The notes under the pieces: model-generated
Seen by the model: only the letters and a program-made list of their open reading frames with translations
What the model was told of the DNA's origin: nothing
Databases searched by the model: none
Part shown: piece after piece, positions 32,808 to 44,110 of the stretch
How positions within the stretch are numbered: position 1 is the first letter of the stretch
Layout: every line of letters starts with the position of its first letter
Assembly: GCF_037176765.1 (NCBI RefSeq)
Contig: NC_090024.1
Location: forward strand, 72,730,861 to 72,794,860
DNA: 64,000 bases
Source: Anolis sagrei
Taxonomy: Eukaryota; Chordata; Lepidosauria; Squamata; Anolidae
Reading direction: 5' to 3'
Made by a program: the position numbers and the translations under genes

Positions 32808-34722
32808 CGAGATCTCTGATAACTCGGTGGCTCGAGAGCATCTGCTTGTCCGGTTTTGTTGGATTCTTTTCAATTGGTTCAGCTTGAGGATGTGGACAGG
32901 ATCCTTGGAGAGGTGCGACCCACCACATGCATCCTAGACCCCTGCCCTTCCTGGCTGATCAAGGAAGCCAGAGGGGGTTTGGCAGGGTGGGTGAAGGTGA
33001 TGGTTAATACCTCCTTACAGAAAGGAGAGTTTCCAGCGAGCTTAAAACAAGCTATTATAAAACCGCTGTTGAAGAAACCATCACTGGATCCCACCCAATT
33101 CGACAACTATCGGCCAGTTTCCAATCTCCCCTATTTGGGCAAAGTCATGGAACGTGTGGTGGCAACACAACTCCAGGGGTTTCTGGTAGACACTGATTAT
33201 CTAGATCCGGCACAGTCTGGCTTTAGGCCGGGACATGGAACTGAGACAGCCTTGGTCGCCTTGGTAGATGATCTGCGCAGGGAGCTGGACAGGGGGAGTG
33301 TGTCCCTGTTAGTTCTGCTGGACCTCTCAGCGGCCTTCGATACCGTCGATCACGGTATCCTTCTGGGCCGCCTCACGGATATGGGGCTCGGAGGCACTGC
33401 TTTGCGGTGGCTTCGATCCTTCCTTGAGGGACGGACCCAGAAGGTGTTATTGGGTGACACCTGTTCGGCCCCACAACCGTTGCTGTGTGGAGTCCCACAG
33501 GGCTCAATCTTGTCCCCGATGTTATTTAACATCTACATGAAGCCGCTGGGAGAGATCATTCGGAGTTTCGGACTAAGATGCTATCTCTATGCAGATGACG
33601 TCCAAATCTGTCACTCCTTCCCACCTGTCACCAAGGAGGCGGTCCAGACCTTGAATCGGTGCTTGGCTGCTGTGTCGGACTGGATGAGAGCTAACAAATT
33701 GAAATTGAATCCAGACAAGACAGAGGTCCTACTGGTCAATCGTAAGGCCGAACAGGGTATAGGGTTACAGCCTGTGTTAGACGGGGTTACACTCCCCCTG
33801 AAGACGCAGGTTCGCAGCTTGGGAGTGATCCTGGACTCATCGCTGAGCCTGGAGCCCCAGGTCTCGGCGGTGGCCGGGAAAGCTTTTGCACAATTAAAAC
33901 TTGTGCGCCAGCTGCGACCGTACCTTGGGAAGTCGGATCTGGCCACGGTGGTCCATGCTCTTGTCACATCCCGGTTGGATTACTGCAACGCACTCTACGT
34001 GGGGTTGCCTTTGAAGACTGCTCGGAAACTCCAACTAGTCCAGCGGGAGGCAGCCAGATTGCTCACCGGAGCGGCATACAGGGAGCATACCACCCCCCTG
34101 TTATGCCAGCTCCACTGGCTGCCGATCCAATTCCGAGCACAATTCAAGGTGCTGGTTTTGACCTATAAAACCCTATACGGTTCCGGCCCAGTGTATCTGT
34201 CCGAACGGATCTCCCTCTACATCCCACCTCGGAGTTTAAGATCCTCTGGGGAGGCCCTGCTCTCGACCCCGCCTTTACCACAAGTGAGACTGGCGGGGAC
34301 GAGGAGCAGGGCCTTCTCAGTGGTGGCCCCCCACCTGTGGAACTCACTCCCCGGGGAGATTAGATCAGCAACCTCCCTTCTCTCATTTAGGAAAAAGCTG
34401 AAAACTTGGATGTGGGACCAGGCTTTTGGAAATTCTGGCAGCTAAAAAAGAAGACCATAATGATGGGCAAATAATGACGAAACCTATTGGACCTATGGAA
34501 CTCGAGACACTGACCATGAGACTGTTTATTGTTGTGTTATTGTGTTATATACTGATGTTTTTAATTCGTTAATTGTCTAACTATTGTAATTGTTTTTATA
34601 ATTGTATGTATTTGGATAAGGCATCGAATTGTGCCTTCTTTTTGTAAGCCGCCCTGAGTCCCCCCTTGGGGGTGAGAAGGGCGGGGTATAAGCAACAGAA
34701 ATAAATAAATAAATAAATAAAC
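32808..34722 (+). mobile_element. L2-type LINE inserted in the Penelope-like element
   Basis: A 5'-truncated L2-clade copy with a frame from about 32856 to 34445 (RT core to C-terminus), a 3' UTR and the ends GGGCGGGGTATAAGCAACAG and AATAAATAAATAAA. A short AAACCA repeat at both joints may be the target duplication. The Penelope-like sequence is continuous across it. Confidence 0.88.
32856..34445 (+). CDS. L2 reverse transcriptase, 5'-truncated open frame
   Basis: 530 codons without a stop: LKKPSLDPTQFDNYRPVSNL, LLDLSAAFDTVDHGILLGRL, GVPQGSILSPMLF, catalytic YADDVQICHS, then LVTSRLDYCNALYVGLPLKT and LWNSLPGEIRSATSLLSFRK. The endonuclease and N-terminus are missing; there is no real Met at the start (the frame is open further upstream). 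Close to, but distinct from, the copy at 16185 (for example DLSAAFDTVDH against DISAAFDTIDH). Confidence 0.88.
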   Translation: MLDSFQLVQLEDVDRILGEVRPTTCILDPCPSWLIKEARGGLAGWVKVMVNTSLQKGEFPASLKQAIIKPLLKKPSLDPTQFDNYRPVSNLPYLGKVMERVVATQLQGFLVDTDYLDPAQSGFRPGHGTETALVALVDDLRRELDRGSVSLLVLLDLSAAFDTVDHGILLGRLTDMGLGGTALRWLRSFLEGRTQKVLLGDTCSAPQPLLCGVPQGSILSPMLFNIYMKPLGEIIRSFGLRCYLYADDVQICHSFPPVTKEAVQTLNRCLAAVSDWMRANKLKLNPDKTEVLLVNRKAEQGIGLQPVLDGVTLPLKTQVRSLGVILDSSLSLEPQVSAVAGKAFAQLKLVRQLRPYLGKSDLATVVHALVTSRLDYCNALYVGLPLKTARKLQLVQREAARLLTGAAYREHTTPLLCQLHWLPIQFRAQFKVLVLTYKTLYGSGPVYLSERISLYIPPRSLRSSGEALLSTPPLPQVRLAGTRSRAFSVVAPHLWNSLPGEIRSATSLLSFRKKLKTWMWDQAFGNSGS

Positions 34723-34824
34723 CAGATCAACAATTGGGTCACACCATCTACAGAAAACCCACACACACAGATAGATATCTACATAAAAACTCCAACCATC
34801 ACCCAAGTCAAAAAAGAAGTACCA
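34723..34824 (+). mobile_element. Penelope-like element: middle piece between two insertions
   Basis: A 100-bp piece encoding HTIYRKPTHTDRYLHKNSNH, the Penelope segment just after the RT, stranded between the L2 (left) and the L1 (right). Its last 15 bases are the L1 target duplication. Confidence 0.8.
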
Positions 34825-36841
34825 CGATAAGGATACCCGACAGACAGACTAATCTGTATGGGTTAGCACCGGCCGCTATTTCAAGCTCAAGAATCTTAGC
34901 AGAAGCGAATAAAAAAGAAAGAAAGAAAGGAGTCTGGGCGGCCACGAGCATCGTCGGGCGAGCCAAAAAACCCCACAAACCCGAGAGAAGGGACTCCCGA
35001 AAATACTTACTCTAATGTGTTCTTGGCGAGACCCCTCCCGGTCGAAGAAGTGAGAAGGCGGCGTGGAGTAGTGGCGAAGCTGAGGGCTGAGGGCGGAAAC
35101 GAAAACGAAAGCTCCAACTAGATGCCGCAGAGAAAAAGCACGCCGTGGATGTTGCAAAGCGTCGCGAAGAATCGCAAAGAATCGCAAAGAATCGTAAAGT
35201 GTTGCAAAACGCGGTGGAGCACCTTAGAGGGTTGTAAAGTCAGCGTAGAGCCGGCGAAAAAGAATTAGAGCCGCAAAGCCGCATAGAAAGCCACGAAGAA
35301 ACTAAGAGCTGGGCCATAAGACGGAGCGCGCGGTGAGCGCAGCAACAACGGTTTTTACTAAGAGAAAGCCCAAGCGAAGGAGGACACGCCAAAGACAAGC
35401 GGAGAAAGCAGAGAAGAGCCACGAAAGAGCTGCAAGAGGACGCAGAGGCACAATCGGCATCCAGAGGGACGGAACGACACCGGAACAACTAAGCCGTAGC
35501 TGGAAAGACGAGAACCCTCGAACAGACCCTGAAGGACCCATCAAGTAGCTGAGAAAGTACTTGGAGAAACTACACCGTGGCAAGGAGGACCGTGAGTACC
35601 CTGTCTGGGCCGTTGCAAACTCACCAGCTGCAAGCTGTGTATGCTGAATAGTTGCAATTGCTGCAATTGTTGAATGACTGTTATTGCAAAAGTGCTGCCT
35701 TAGAGAGATCCCAAACTGCTACTAATACTAACTGAAAGGAATCGGACTAGCCTGAGATAACATAGACATAACATAGGCATCGATTACAGAATTGGAGACC
35801 TGACCTGACTGCCCCTGGACCAGAAAGACTGGGAGTTAGGGCTGACTCCGACCTTGGCTGCACTAAGACTGTAAGATTCTGAATTTCCAACCAGTCTGTC
35901 AAGGTCTAGAGACTACAGATACTTAACTAATACTTACCCAGTTACAGCAACGGAATCCATTGCACTATGTAGTAGATATTGTGAAGAATTGACTCCTATG
36001 TACCTCCTTAGTACCCCTCCCCAATAGTCGTTATCTGAAAGGTGCTTCTTGTGGTTATTATTGTCTAGATTATTGTCTAGATTTGTCTCCTTTGTACCTC
36101 CTCAATACCCCTCCCTAACAATTCTTTTTTCTACCAGGTACACTCACCAGATAAAGGGATAAGTTTAAAATAACAAAGGCATTGATTTGTAAATCAATAA
36201 TCCATATACATCCCAATGCTTTACTGCTGACCTACTGTAACGTCTTTTGTTGCTATGATAGCTTATTGCTCATTGCACTTTCTTGCCTTGAGAGACTGAA
36301 ACAGTGCTGGTCTGGTGTTGACCATACTTAAGAAGTGCGCTGGGTTCTTACCTTGCTGATATATTTTGTATATTTTGTATACTGTAACTCTTCGAAACGG
36401 TATTGATTTGTCCCCGGTGTCCCTCCTTGAACCCCTCCCCAACAACTTTCTAATATCTTCAATTGCACTAGCATCACCTAGGGATGCTTAGTGACAGAAC
36501 TTACACTTGATCTCTCCATACAGTTGCAATTCATTATACTATTTAACGGATACTGCCAAGAACTGACTCCTATGTACCTCCCTACTACCCTTTCCCAATA
36601 GTTCCCTATCTGACTGATGTTCCGTTCGGTTCTGTTCGGTTGATACTGTATAGGTTTGTCGCTTCTATACCCCCCCCCCCATATCCCCCCCTGACAACTC
36701 CTTCCCACTACAGGCTGTGCCTGACTGATATTGTTTTGACTTGCCACCTCTGTATTTCCCTCCTACCTCTCCTTATAATTCAACAAATGAATGTATACTA
36801 TTTAATCACTCCCAAGAAGCAGTAAAGGAACAAACTACTAC
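34825..36841 (+). promoter_or_regulatory. 5' UTR of the near-intact L1
   Basis: A 2-kb leader. The first 800 bases are purine- and CpG-rich (34880-35600), as expected of an internal promoter. The later part repeats a loose C-rich motif of the TGTACCTCCTTAGTACCCCT type near 36000, 36095, 36415, 36575, 36665 and 36750. Confidence 0.6.
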
Positions 36842-38008
36842 ATGGCAACAATGGCTACTCTACAAAAAAGTAAAATAGAAAAAGAAAAGGAAAAGGACAA
36901 GGACGTTGGGAAAAAAACCCCACACAATACCAGAAAAGGCTCTCTACCCGAGGAACCCACAATAAGAGACCTTATGAAAGAAGTACTTAAAATACAAACA
37001 GAAATAAAGACAATCCAAGACAACCAAGAAGCGCAAAGTAAAGCCAGTAAGAATGAAACCGAAGCATTGAAGAAAGACATGAAAGATATGAAAGAAGAGC
37101 TGCAATCACTACAATCATTAATGAAAGAAGAGATGACCACCGTAAAAAATGAGGTAGGAAAATTAAAACAAGACAATACAGATTTAGTCAGAGATAATAT
37201 CATAATTAAGAACCATCAAGAAATAGTAAAGAAAAAAGTGAGAAATGTGGAGGAGGTGCTAGACAAAGTTCAGATTCAGCAGGAAATGATAGAACTTAGA
37301 GAGAAAGAAACTCAACTAAGATTCAGAAACGTGATAGAAGAAGGAGAAAATATAAGAGAAGTAGTAATGGGCATGATTACACAACTAACTAAAAAGACAA
37401 AACCAAACGTCGAAGCAGAAGTAGACAGAGTCTTCAGGATACAAACATCACACTCCAGGAAATTTAAAACCCCGAAAGATATTATCGTACAACTAACAAA
37501 GAAGAACACCCGGGATGAAGTACTGAAAGAACACTCGAAATCGCCGATACAATATAAAGGGAGCAAAATTGTAATCTTGAAGGAGATACCAATATCTATA
37601 CTTGAGAGAAGGCGCAAATACTATTTCCTGACCGACGAATTGAAGAGAAGAAATGTAAAATTTAAGTGGGAAAAGAGAGAAGGCCTAACAATAATGTGGA
37701 ATGAAAACAAGTACTGGCTAACATCCGAAGCAAAAGCAAGAGCTTTCTGGGAGAAACACCTGAAAAAGAAAAACGAAAACAAAAAGGGAACCGAAGAAGA
37801 GGGAATATGGAGGGGTACACCTCACCACAACGACCACACCGATAGCGCAATAAAGAGACTCGATCTCTTAGAGGAAGACGACAACGAAAAAGGCAGAAAG
37901 AGAGCAAGAGAAATATCACCAGGAAACTACAACTTCCAGAAAGAAACCACTAAGACAGATATAGACCAATTAGTTAAGAAAAATGATAACGATGGCAAGG
38001 AAAATTAG
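36842..38008 (+). CDS. L1 ORF1 protein, intact (388 aa)
   Basis: RNA-binding chaperone of L1. It runs from MATMATLQK, through a Lys/Glu-rich head, a coiled coil (about residues 50-150, with LMKEEMTTVKNEVGKLKQD), an RRM-like region (about 155-230, EVDRVFRIQTSHS, DIIVQLTKK) and a C-terminal domain (about 235-310, VKFKWEKREGL, YWLTSEAKARAFWEKHL). A charged tail with RKRAREISPGNY resembles the KRPRTISP tail of the other L1, so this tail is probably a shared functional part. Its 3' end overlaps ORF2 by 26 bases. Confidence 0.92.
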   Translation: MATMATLQKSKIEKEKEKDKDVGKKTPHNTRKGSLPEEPTIRDLMKEVLKIQTEIKTIQDNQEAQSKASKNETEALKKDMKDMKEELQSLQSLMKEEMTTVKNEVGKLKQDNTDLVRDNIIIKNHQEIVKKKVRNVEEVLDKVQIQQEMIELREKETQLRFRNVIEEGENIREVVMGMITQLTKKTKPNVEAEVDRVFRIQTSHSRKFKTPKDIIVQLTKKNTRDEVLKEHSKSPIQYKGSKIVILKEIPISILERRRKYYFLTDELKRRNVKFKWEKREGLTIMWNENKYWLTSEAKARAFWEKHLKKKNENKKGTEEEGIWRGTPHHNDHTDSAIKRLDLLEEDDNEKGRKRAREISPGNYNFQKETTKTDIDQLVKKNDNDGKEN

Positions 38009-41000
38009 GATTTATTCAAATAATGTTAATGGATTAAATGGCCCATGTAAGAGAAGAAAAATTTGGCATCATTTGAAAAAATGTAACTATGATCTAACTC
38101 TCTTACAAGAAACACACATTTCTAATAAACATATATCTCACTTAGAATGCAAAGCGTTGGGAAAGAGTTATTACGCGTCCGGATTAGAAAAGAAAAGAGG
38201 ATTAGTAACATACATTAAAGAAAACATCCCTTCAGAGTTGGCGTTTAGAGATCCAGATGGTAGAATCCTGGGAGTTTCAATAAAAATTGAGGAAAAAAAT
38301 ATTTTGGTTTGTAACATATACGCACCTAACGAGGCGAAAAGTAATTTCATAAAAACCCTAAGAAAATACATTCTAGAAACAGAGTACGATGACCTGATAC
38401 TCATGGGGGACTACAACGGGGTGGTGGACGTAACTAAAGACAAATCAACCAATGCATTAAAAATAAAACAAAAACAATCGGGGGTCCTCCCGAAGACTTT
38501 TTTAGAATTAAAAGAAGAGTTGGGTCTAACAGACATATGGAGATACCATCACGACAAGGAGAATGATTACACATTTTTTCCCAATAGACACTTAACATGG
38601 TCACGTATTGACATGGCCTGGGTAACAAACACCATCATACCAGACATATCTAAATCTGCAATACTACCTATGATCAACTCCGACCATGCACCCATAGAAA
38701 TACAAATTCAAAACCAAAAAGAAAAAAAGACCATCTTCAGATGGCGTTTGAATGACAAAATACTTTCAACACCCAAAGAAGTGGAAAAAAATAAAAAACT
38801 ACTGAACGAATACTTCAGACTGAATGTAGAAGAGGACACACCCACTAAAACTATATGGGATGCCCACAAAGCATTTATAAGAGGACATTTAATCGAACAA
38901 GCCGCAAGGATGAAAAAGGCCAGGAACACGGAACAAGAAAAATTAGAAAAGGAGCTCATTAAACTGGAAGGAAAACTCAAAACAAACCCTAATGACACTA
39001 AAATAGGTCATCAACTGAAATTATTAAGAAAGAACTTAGACACATTCCAATTAGAAGAGATAGAAAGGAAGTTGAAATACACCAAACAATATTATTTCGA
39101 AAACGCAAATAAAATAGGAAAAGCACTCGCTAGGAAAATTGCAGTTAAAAAACAGAGCAGACAAATAACAAAGATTATGGAAGGAGACAAACCCTTATAT
39201 AAGTCAAGCGAAATTATAAACCAGTTCACGGAATTTTACAAAAATCTCTACAAAGACGAAAACATCCCCAAAGAAAAAATAATGCAATACCTAGCAAAAC
39301 AAACCATTCAAAGAATTTCGGACGACCAACGAGAAAAACTGAATAAACCAATATCTCTAGAAGAAGTCCTAACAACAATTAAGAAATTACCACCAGACAA
39401 AGCTCCAGGTCCGGATGGCCTCACGACAGGATATTATAAAACTTTCCAAGATATATTAGCCCCACACCTGCAGAAAGTAGCGAACAAAGTCATGGAAGAA
39501 GGAGAGCTACCTGACACGTGGAAACATGCTACTATCTCATTAATTCACAAGAACAATACAGACAGCACTTCAGTAAAGAACTATCGCCCTATATCGCTCC
39601 TTAACACAGACTATAAAATATTTACGGCAATATTAGCATCCAGATTAACCAAGATATTAACAGAAAGAATCGAAGAAGACCAGGTCGGCTTTTTGCCAGG
39701 AAGACAACTAAGCGACAACATAAGAACGGTAATCAACGTTATTGACTACTATGAAAAAAATATTCAAAAAGAAGCTGCTCTTATGTTCCTCGACGCCGAA
39801 AAGGCATTCGACCAAGTAAACTGGAATTTCATTATATGCTTACTGAGAGAAATGGATATAGGGTATCAATATCTGAATGCTATCACCTCAATTTATGGTT
39901 CACAACAGACAAAATTAGTTATTAACGGGCAATACTCAGACGACATAGAAATCCAAAGGGTACCAGGCAGGGGTGCCCTTTATCCCCTACACTCTTTATA
40001 ACAGTCTTGGAGGTACTTCTTCAGAGAATCTCAACCAATAAGGAGTTGAAAGGATTGAAAGTCAAAAACCACATATTTAAAACAAGGGCATTTGCAGACG
40101 ACATTGTCTGCTTCATAGAAAATCCATTAGATAACATCAACAAATGGTTGAAAGAAATAACAGACTTTGGTGAGGTCGCGGGTTTCAAAATAAATAAAGA
40201 TAAAACCCAAATAATAACTAAAAATATGAACAAAAATAAAAAACAGAAATTACAGAACATCTCAGGAATAAAAATAACAGGCGAAACGAAATATCTAGGA
40301 ATAACAATTGCGACAAACAACGCACATTTAATAAAAAACAACTACGAAAAGAAATGGAAAGAAATAAAGAAGAAACTCAACTCCTGGAACTTGCTAAATC
40401 TTTCCCTACTAGGCAGGATAGCCACAATAAAAATGAATGTCCTACCAGACGTTTTGTTTTTGTTTCAATCATTGCCGGTCTTAAAATCTAAAACCCTCCT
40501 CAACAGTTGGCAGAAAGAAATTTCCAAATTCATCTGGAATAATAAAAAACAAAGAATAAGCCACAGAAATATGATCGACGATAAGAAAAGGGGAGGCCTG
40601 TCCCTCCCCGACCTACAACTATACTATGAAGCTGCATCTCTAAGATGGATAAAAGACTGGGCGACCCTAAATAAACGTAAAATTCTAACCCTGGACGGTT
40701 TTGATCTACATCAAGGCTGGCACGGCTACTTATGGAGAGGCAAAGCCGAAAAAGAGAAAAGCTTCAAAAACCACCCAAGCAAAGCCTCACTTCTTAAAGT
40801 CTGGGATAGATACAAGGACAGACTCTATAGGAGAACTCCCTTATGGTTTTCCCCCAACGAAGCGCAACATCTGAGAGACCTGCCTAGGGAAAAATGGCTC
40901 ACCTATGCCCAGCTCTTGAAAAAAGACCTCCAAGAAATCAAATTAAAATCCCAGTAAGAGCTCAAACAGCTTGACAAATCCATCTCCTGGTTCCATTACC

Positions 41001-41761
41001 AGCAAATATTAGAAAACTATAGAATTGATGTTAAAAATGGATTCCAGATTCAAGAAACCTTCTGGGATAAAATATTAAAAACTGAGACTAAGTTAATCAA
41101 AAGAACATACCAACAATTGCTGACATGGGCAACGGAGACAGAACAGGTTAAACAAAACATGATCCAGTGGTCTAAAGATGTAGGCAGATCAATAAAAATG
41201 TCGGAATGGGAGGAGGTCTGGCGTCAAAAAATTAAATACACATATTTAACTGAGATGAAAGAAAACTGGTATAAATCATTTTATAGATGGTATTACACTC
41301 CAGACAAGATATCCAAATTTAGTAAAGGGAAGACCAAAAATACATGTTGGAAATGTGGGAGACATAAAGGAAGCTATATTCACACATGGTGGAAGTGTAG
41401 AAAAGTTAAAAGATTCTGGCAAGAAGTCAACAAAACGATACAGATAATACTAGGAGAAAAAATAGCACTCAAACCTGAAGCTATGTTGCTGGGCATTACA
41501 GACCCCCTTCAAAATAAAAACTCTGACAAATTATTCTTTTATTTCACAACTGCAGCCAGAACAGTCATAGCCAAGATTTGGAAATCCACAGAAATCCCAA
41601 CGTTGGACCAATGGACACTAAAAGTATGGGATATAATGAATTTGGATATTCTAACCTATAAAATATCCCAAAATATACCTAAACCACCTAAAACTAACTG
41701 GAAAAGTTTTATAGACTACATTAAAAGATCTAACAACGAAATTAATATCAGTATAGAATAA
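37983..41761 (+). pseudogene. L1 ORF2 (endonuclease-RT), two lesions
   Basis: The frame opens at 37983 (ATG; a second ATG at 37992) inside ORF1. The first frame, to 40001, has the APE endonuclease (NNVNGLN, LLQETH, GDYN, SDHAP) and most of the RT (KAPGPDG, NYRPISLLN, LPGRQLSDNIRTV, FLDAEKAFDQVNWNF). A one-base change of length near 39957, in the motif that should read KGTRQGCPLSP, shifts the frame; the downstream frame carries the catalytic FADDIVCF. A single in-frame TAA at 40955-40957 then interrupts it; the same frame resumes and ends with the zinc-knuckle-like CWKCGRHKGSYIHTWWKC at about 41347-41400 and a stop at 41759-41761. GDYN replaces the usual GDFN in the endonuclease. Confidence 0.9.
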
Positions 41762-42385
41762 CGAAAACTCTCTAGGGATTGAAATTAACTAGCCGACGTA
41801 TGATAAACAAATAGAATAAAGGGCAATTATTGCCCACCCTGATAATAACTGCCCGGAACATCCTTGGAAGTATTTTTAATGTCACTGGGGTGCTTTAGGT
41901 GGAGGGTGGTGGCGGAGTAGGATTCCACAACGTGCCCCCCCCCCCAGGGAACTCAACCCTAAAAACCAAAATACCACACGCCTCTCCCCTTTTCGAACTA
42001 ATATACTCAAACCTTCCGCGCATTTGATCTCCCCACCTCCTTACCACCGCCCCTACCCTATCATTTCCTATTAATGCCGATGAAGAAAAAGCGGAAGGGG
42101 GAAAGTTGAAAGCGGAAAAGAAATAAGAAGAAACAAACAAAAATGCGTAATAAGTAAAACCAATTATGGGGGGGAAAAGGGAAAAAGGGAGGGACATTCA
42201 GAAACACGAATAAATACATATATGTGTTAATTCGATGCCATACACGAAAAATCACGTCACATTTAATGTTTCCCTGTTTGTCTTGTCTGTATTGTTCGAT
42301 ATAAGCACATGTACTCTGTGTTAATGGTACATGTTTATTACTGTTATAAAAACAATAAAAATATTGGGAAAAAAAAGAAGTACCA

Positions 42386-43340
42386 TTAAAGCCTTGGCAG
42401 ACCGTGCAAAAAGAATCTGTGAACCCCACCTCCTCCAAGGTGAACTGAACCACCTCAACTGGGCTCTCCAGGCCAATGGATACTCCACCTCAGACATCAG
42501 AAGAGCTGCAAGACCAAGAACAAACCACGAGAGTAAAGATGAAGATCCACCCAGAGGAAAAGTGTTCCTGCCATACATCAAGGGAACCACTGACCGCATA
42601 GGAAAGCTGATGAGGAAACACAACATACAAACAATCTACAAACCCACCAAGAAAATCCAACAAATGCTACGTTCAGCAAAGGACAAGAGGGATCCTCTCA
42701 CCTCTGCAGGAGTCTACCGTATACCATGCAGCTGTGGACAAGTCTACATAGGGACCACCAAACGCAGCATTGCCCAAACACGAATCAAGGAACATGAAAG
42801 GCACTGCAGACTACTTCAACCAGAGAAGTCAGCCATAGCAGAGCACCTGATGAACCAGCCTGGACACAGCATATTATCTGAGAACACAGAAATGCTGGAC
42901 CACACCAACAACCACCATGTCAGACTACACAGAGAAGCCATTGAAATCCACAAGCATGTGGACAATTTCAACAGAAAGGAAGAGACCATGAAAATGAACA
43001 AAATTGGCTACCAGTATTAAAAAACTCTAAAATTGCAACAGCAAAACAACAGAGAGGAAACAACCAGGCACAGATTAACACCTCCCAGCAAGAGATTTTC
43101 CCAGGCTCAGGCAGGCCTTCAAATGCTAATGAAGGTGATCAGCTGAAACATTCACACCTAGCTGCAGCAGAGAAGAGCTCCTCGCCCCACCCCAGCCATT
43201 CCACAGATATATAAACCCATTGTCCCAATTCCAACAGACCTCACTACCTCTGAGGATGCTTGCCATAGATGCAGGCGAAACGTCAGGAGAAATGCCTCTA
43301 GAACATGGCTCTATAGCCCGAAAAAACCCACAAGAACCTA
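42386..43340 (+). mobile_element. Penelope-like element: GIY-YIG part and 3' terminal repeat
   Basis: The 42386-43020 part encodes a GIY-YIG nuclease region: GVYRIPCSCGQVYIGTTKRS, RIKEHERHC and EKSAIAEHL, which Penelope-like elements use to cut target DNA. The non-coding end (43021-43340) has TATATAAACCC and the hammerhead-like core, and resembles both arms at 26787-27390. The right flank begins near 43341. Confidence 0.85.
43248..43295 (+). ncRNA. Hammerhead-ribozyme-like core in Penelope terminal repeat
   Basis: CTGAGGA (43250-43256) fits the CUGANGA core; GCTTGC and GCAGGC (43258-43263, 43271-43276) make a 6-bp helix II with loop CATAGAT; GAAA (43277-43280) and then CGTC give the second core and the UH cleavage site. 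Helix III would be only about one base pair, with palindromic ACGT, as in the minimal type I hammerheads known from Penelope-like elements, which act as dimers. CCT/AGG starts helix I. One extra U lies between A9 and helix II. Activity is not shown. Confidence 0.5.
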
Positions 43341-43714
43341 AAGTTTTTGCAGTTCAATAAACCTTTCCCAAGTTTTTATGATAGAACCAATTAGGAAATG
43401 ACACTTATAACTCAGGGATAAAAATCGTGCTCCACAGTGTTATTAAAAGAAGCAAAGGATGTTGTTATTTACAACATTGATTAAAACTTTATCCACAGGA
43501 CCTACCAGCCCATAATTATTTGGGTGTAGAATAGACTGTACTATGTCCTCAAGAAAACAGAAGAGATATCACCATCTGCATTTTAAACACATGAGCCTCT
43601 TTTATTAACATATAGTATATTATATAAAATGTGTTAGCCAGTTATATTTTAAACATCTTTTAACCCAAAATAAGACATGCTAATAATAAGACATGTATAA
43701 TAAAGAGTTTTTGT
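43341..43714. other. Intergenic, no gene seen
   Basis: AT-rich, no recognised element. Confidence 0.4.
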
Positions 43715-44025
43715 TTACTCATTCAGTTGCTTCCGACTCTTTGTGACCTCATGGACCAGCCCACATCAGAACTCCCTGTTGGCCGTCACTTCAAGTCAAG
43801 CCAGTCACTTCAAGGATACCATCCATCCATCTTGCCCTTGGTCGGCCCCTCTTCCTTTTTCCTTCCATTTTCCCCAGCATCGTCTTCTCTAAGCTTTCCT
43901 GTCTTCTCATGATGTGGCCAAAGTACTTCATCTTTGATTCTAATATCCTTCCCTCCAAAGAACAGGACTTTATTTCCAGAAGTATGGACTGGTTGGGTCT
44001 TCTTGCGTTCCAAGGCACTCTCAGA
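43715..44025 (-). mobile_element. BovB LINE 3' fragment
   Basis: The reverse strand reads ARRPNQSILLEIKSCSLEGR, MKYFGHIMRRQESLEKTM and RWMDGILEVTG, the BovB/RTE C-terminus. The 3' end, GAGTCGGAAGCAACTGAATG in reverse, resembles the copy at 60833-61983. The 5' end is truncated. Confidence 0.85.
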
Positions 44026-44092
44026 ATATTCTTTCAGAATAAAGAGTACGAATGGTAATTAGAAAGTGGATAACATCATACATGTGTTCTTT

Positions 44093-44110
44093 CCGCCCTC
44101 TGCTGGCAGC
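44093..44110 (+). promoter_or_regulatory. Candidate CTCF site
   Basis: CCGCCCTCTGCTGGCAGC matches the common CTCF core (CGCCCTCTGCTGG variant). It lies between the carnosinase and the CpG island, where a boundary would make sense. A single motif match is weak evidence. Confidence 0.35.

Larger units (their letters stand above)
34825..42370 (+). mobile_element. Nearly intact full-length L1 LINE
   Basis: About 7.5 kb with a 15-bp duplication AAAAAAGAAGTACCA at 34810-34824 and 42371-42385. Layout: 5' UTR 34825-36841, ORF1 36842-38008 (intact), ORF2 37983-41761 (one frameshift, one nonsense codon), 3' UTR and A-rich end to 42370. It is a younger and better preserved relative of the L1 at 923-7675 and lies in the Penelope-like element. 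Confidence 0.92.
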
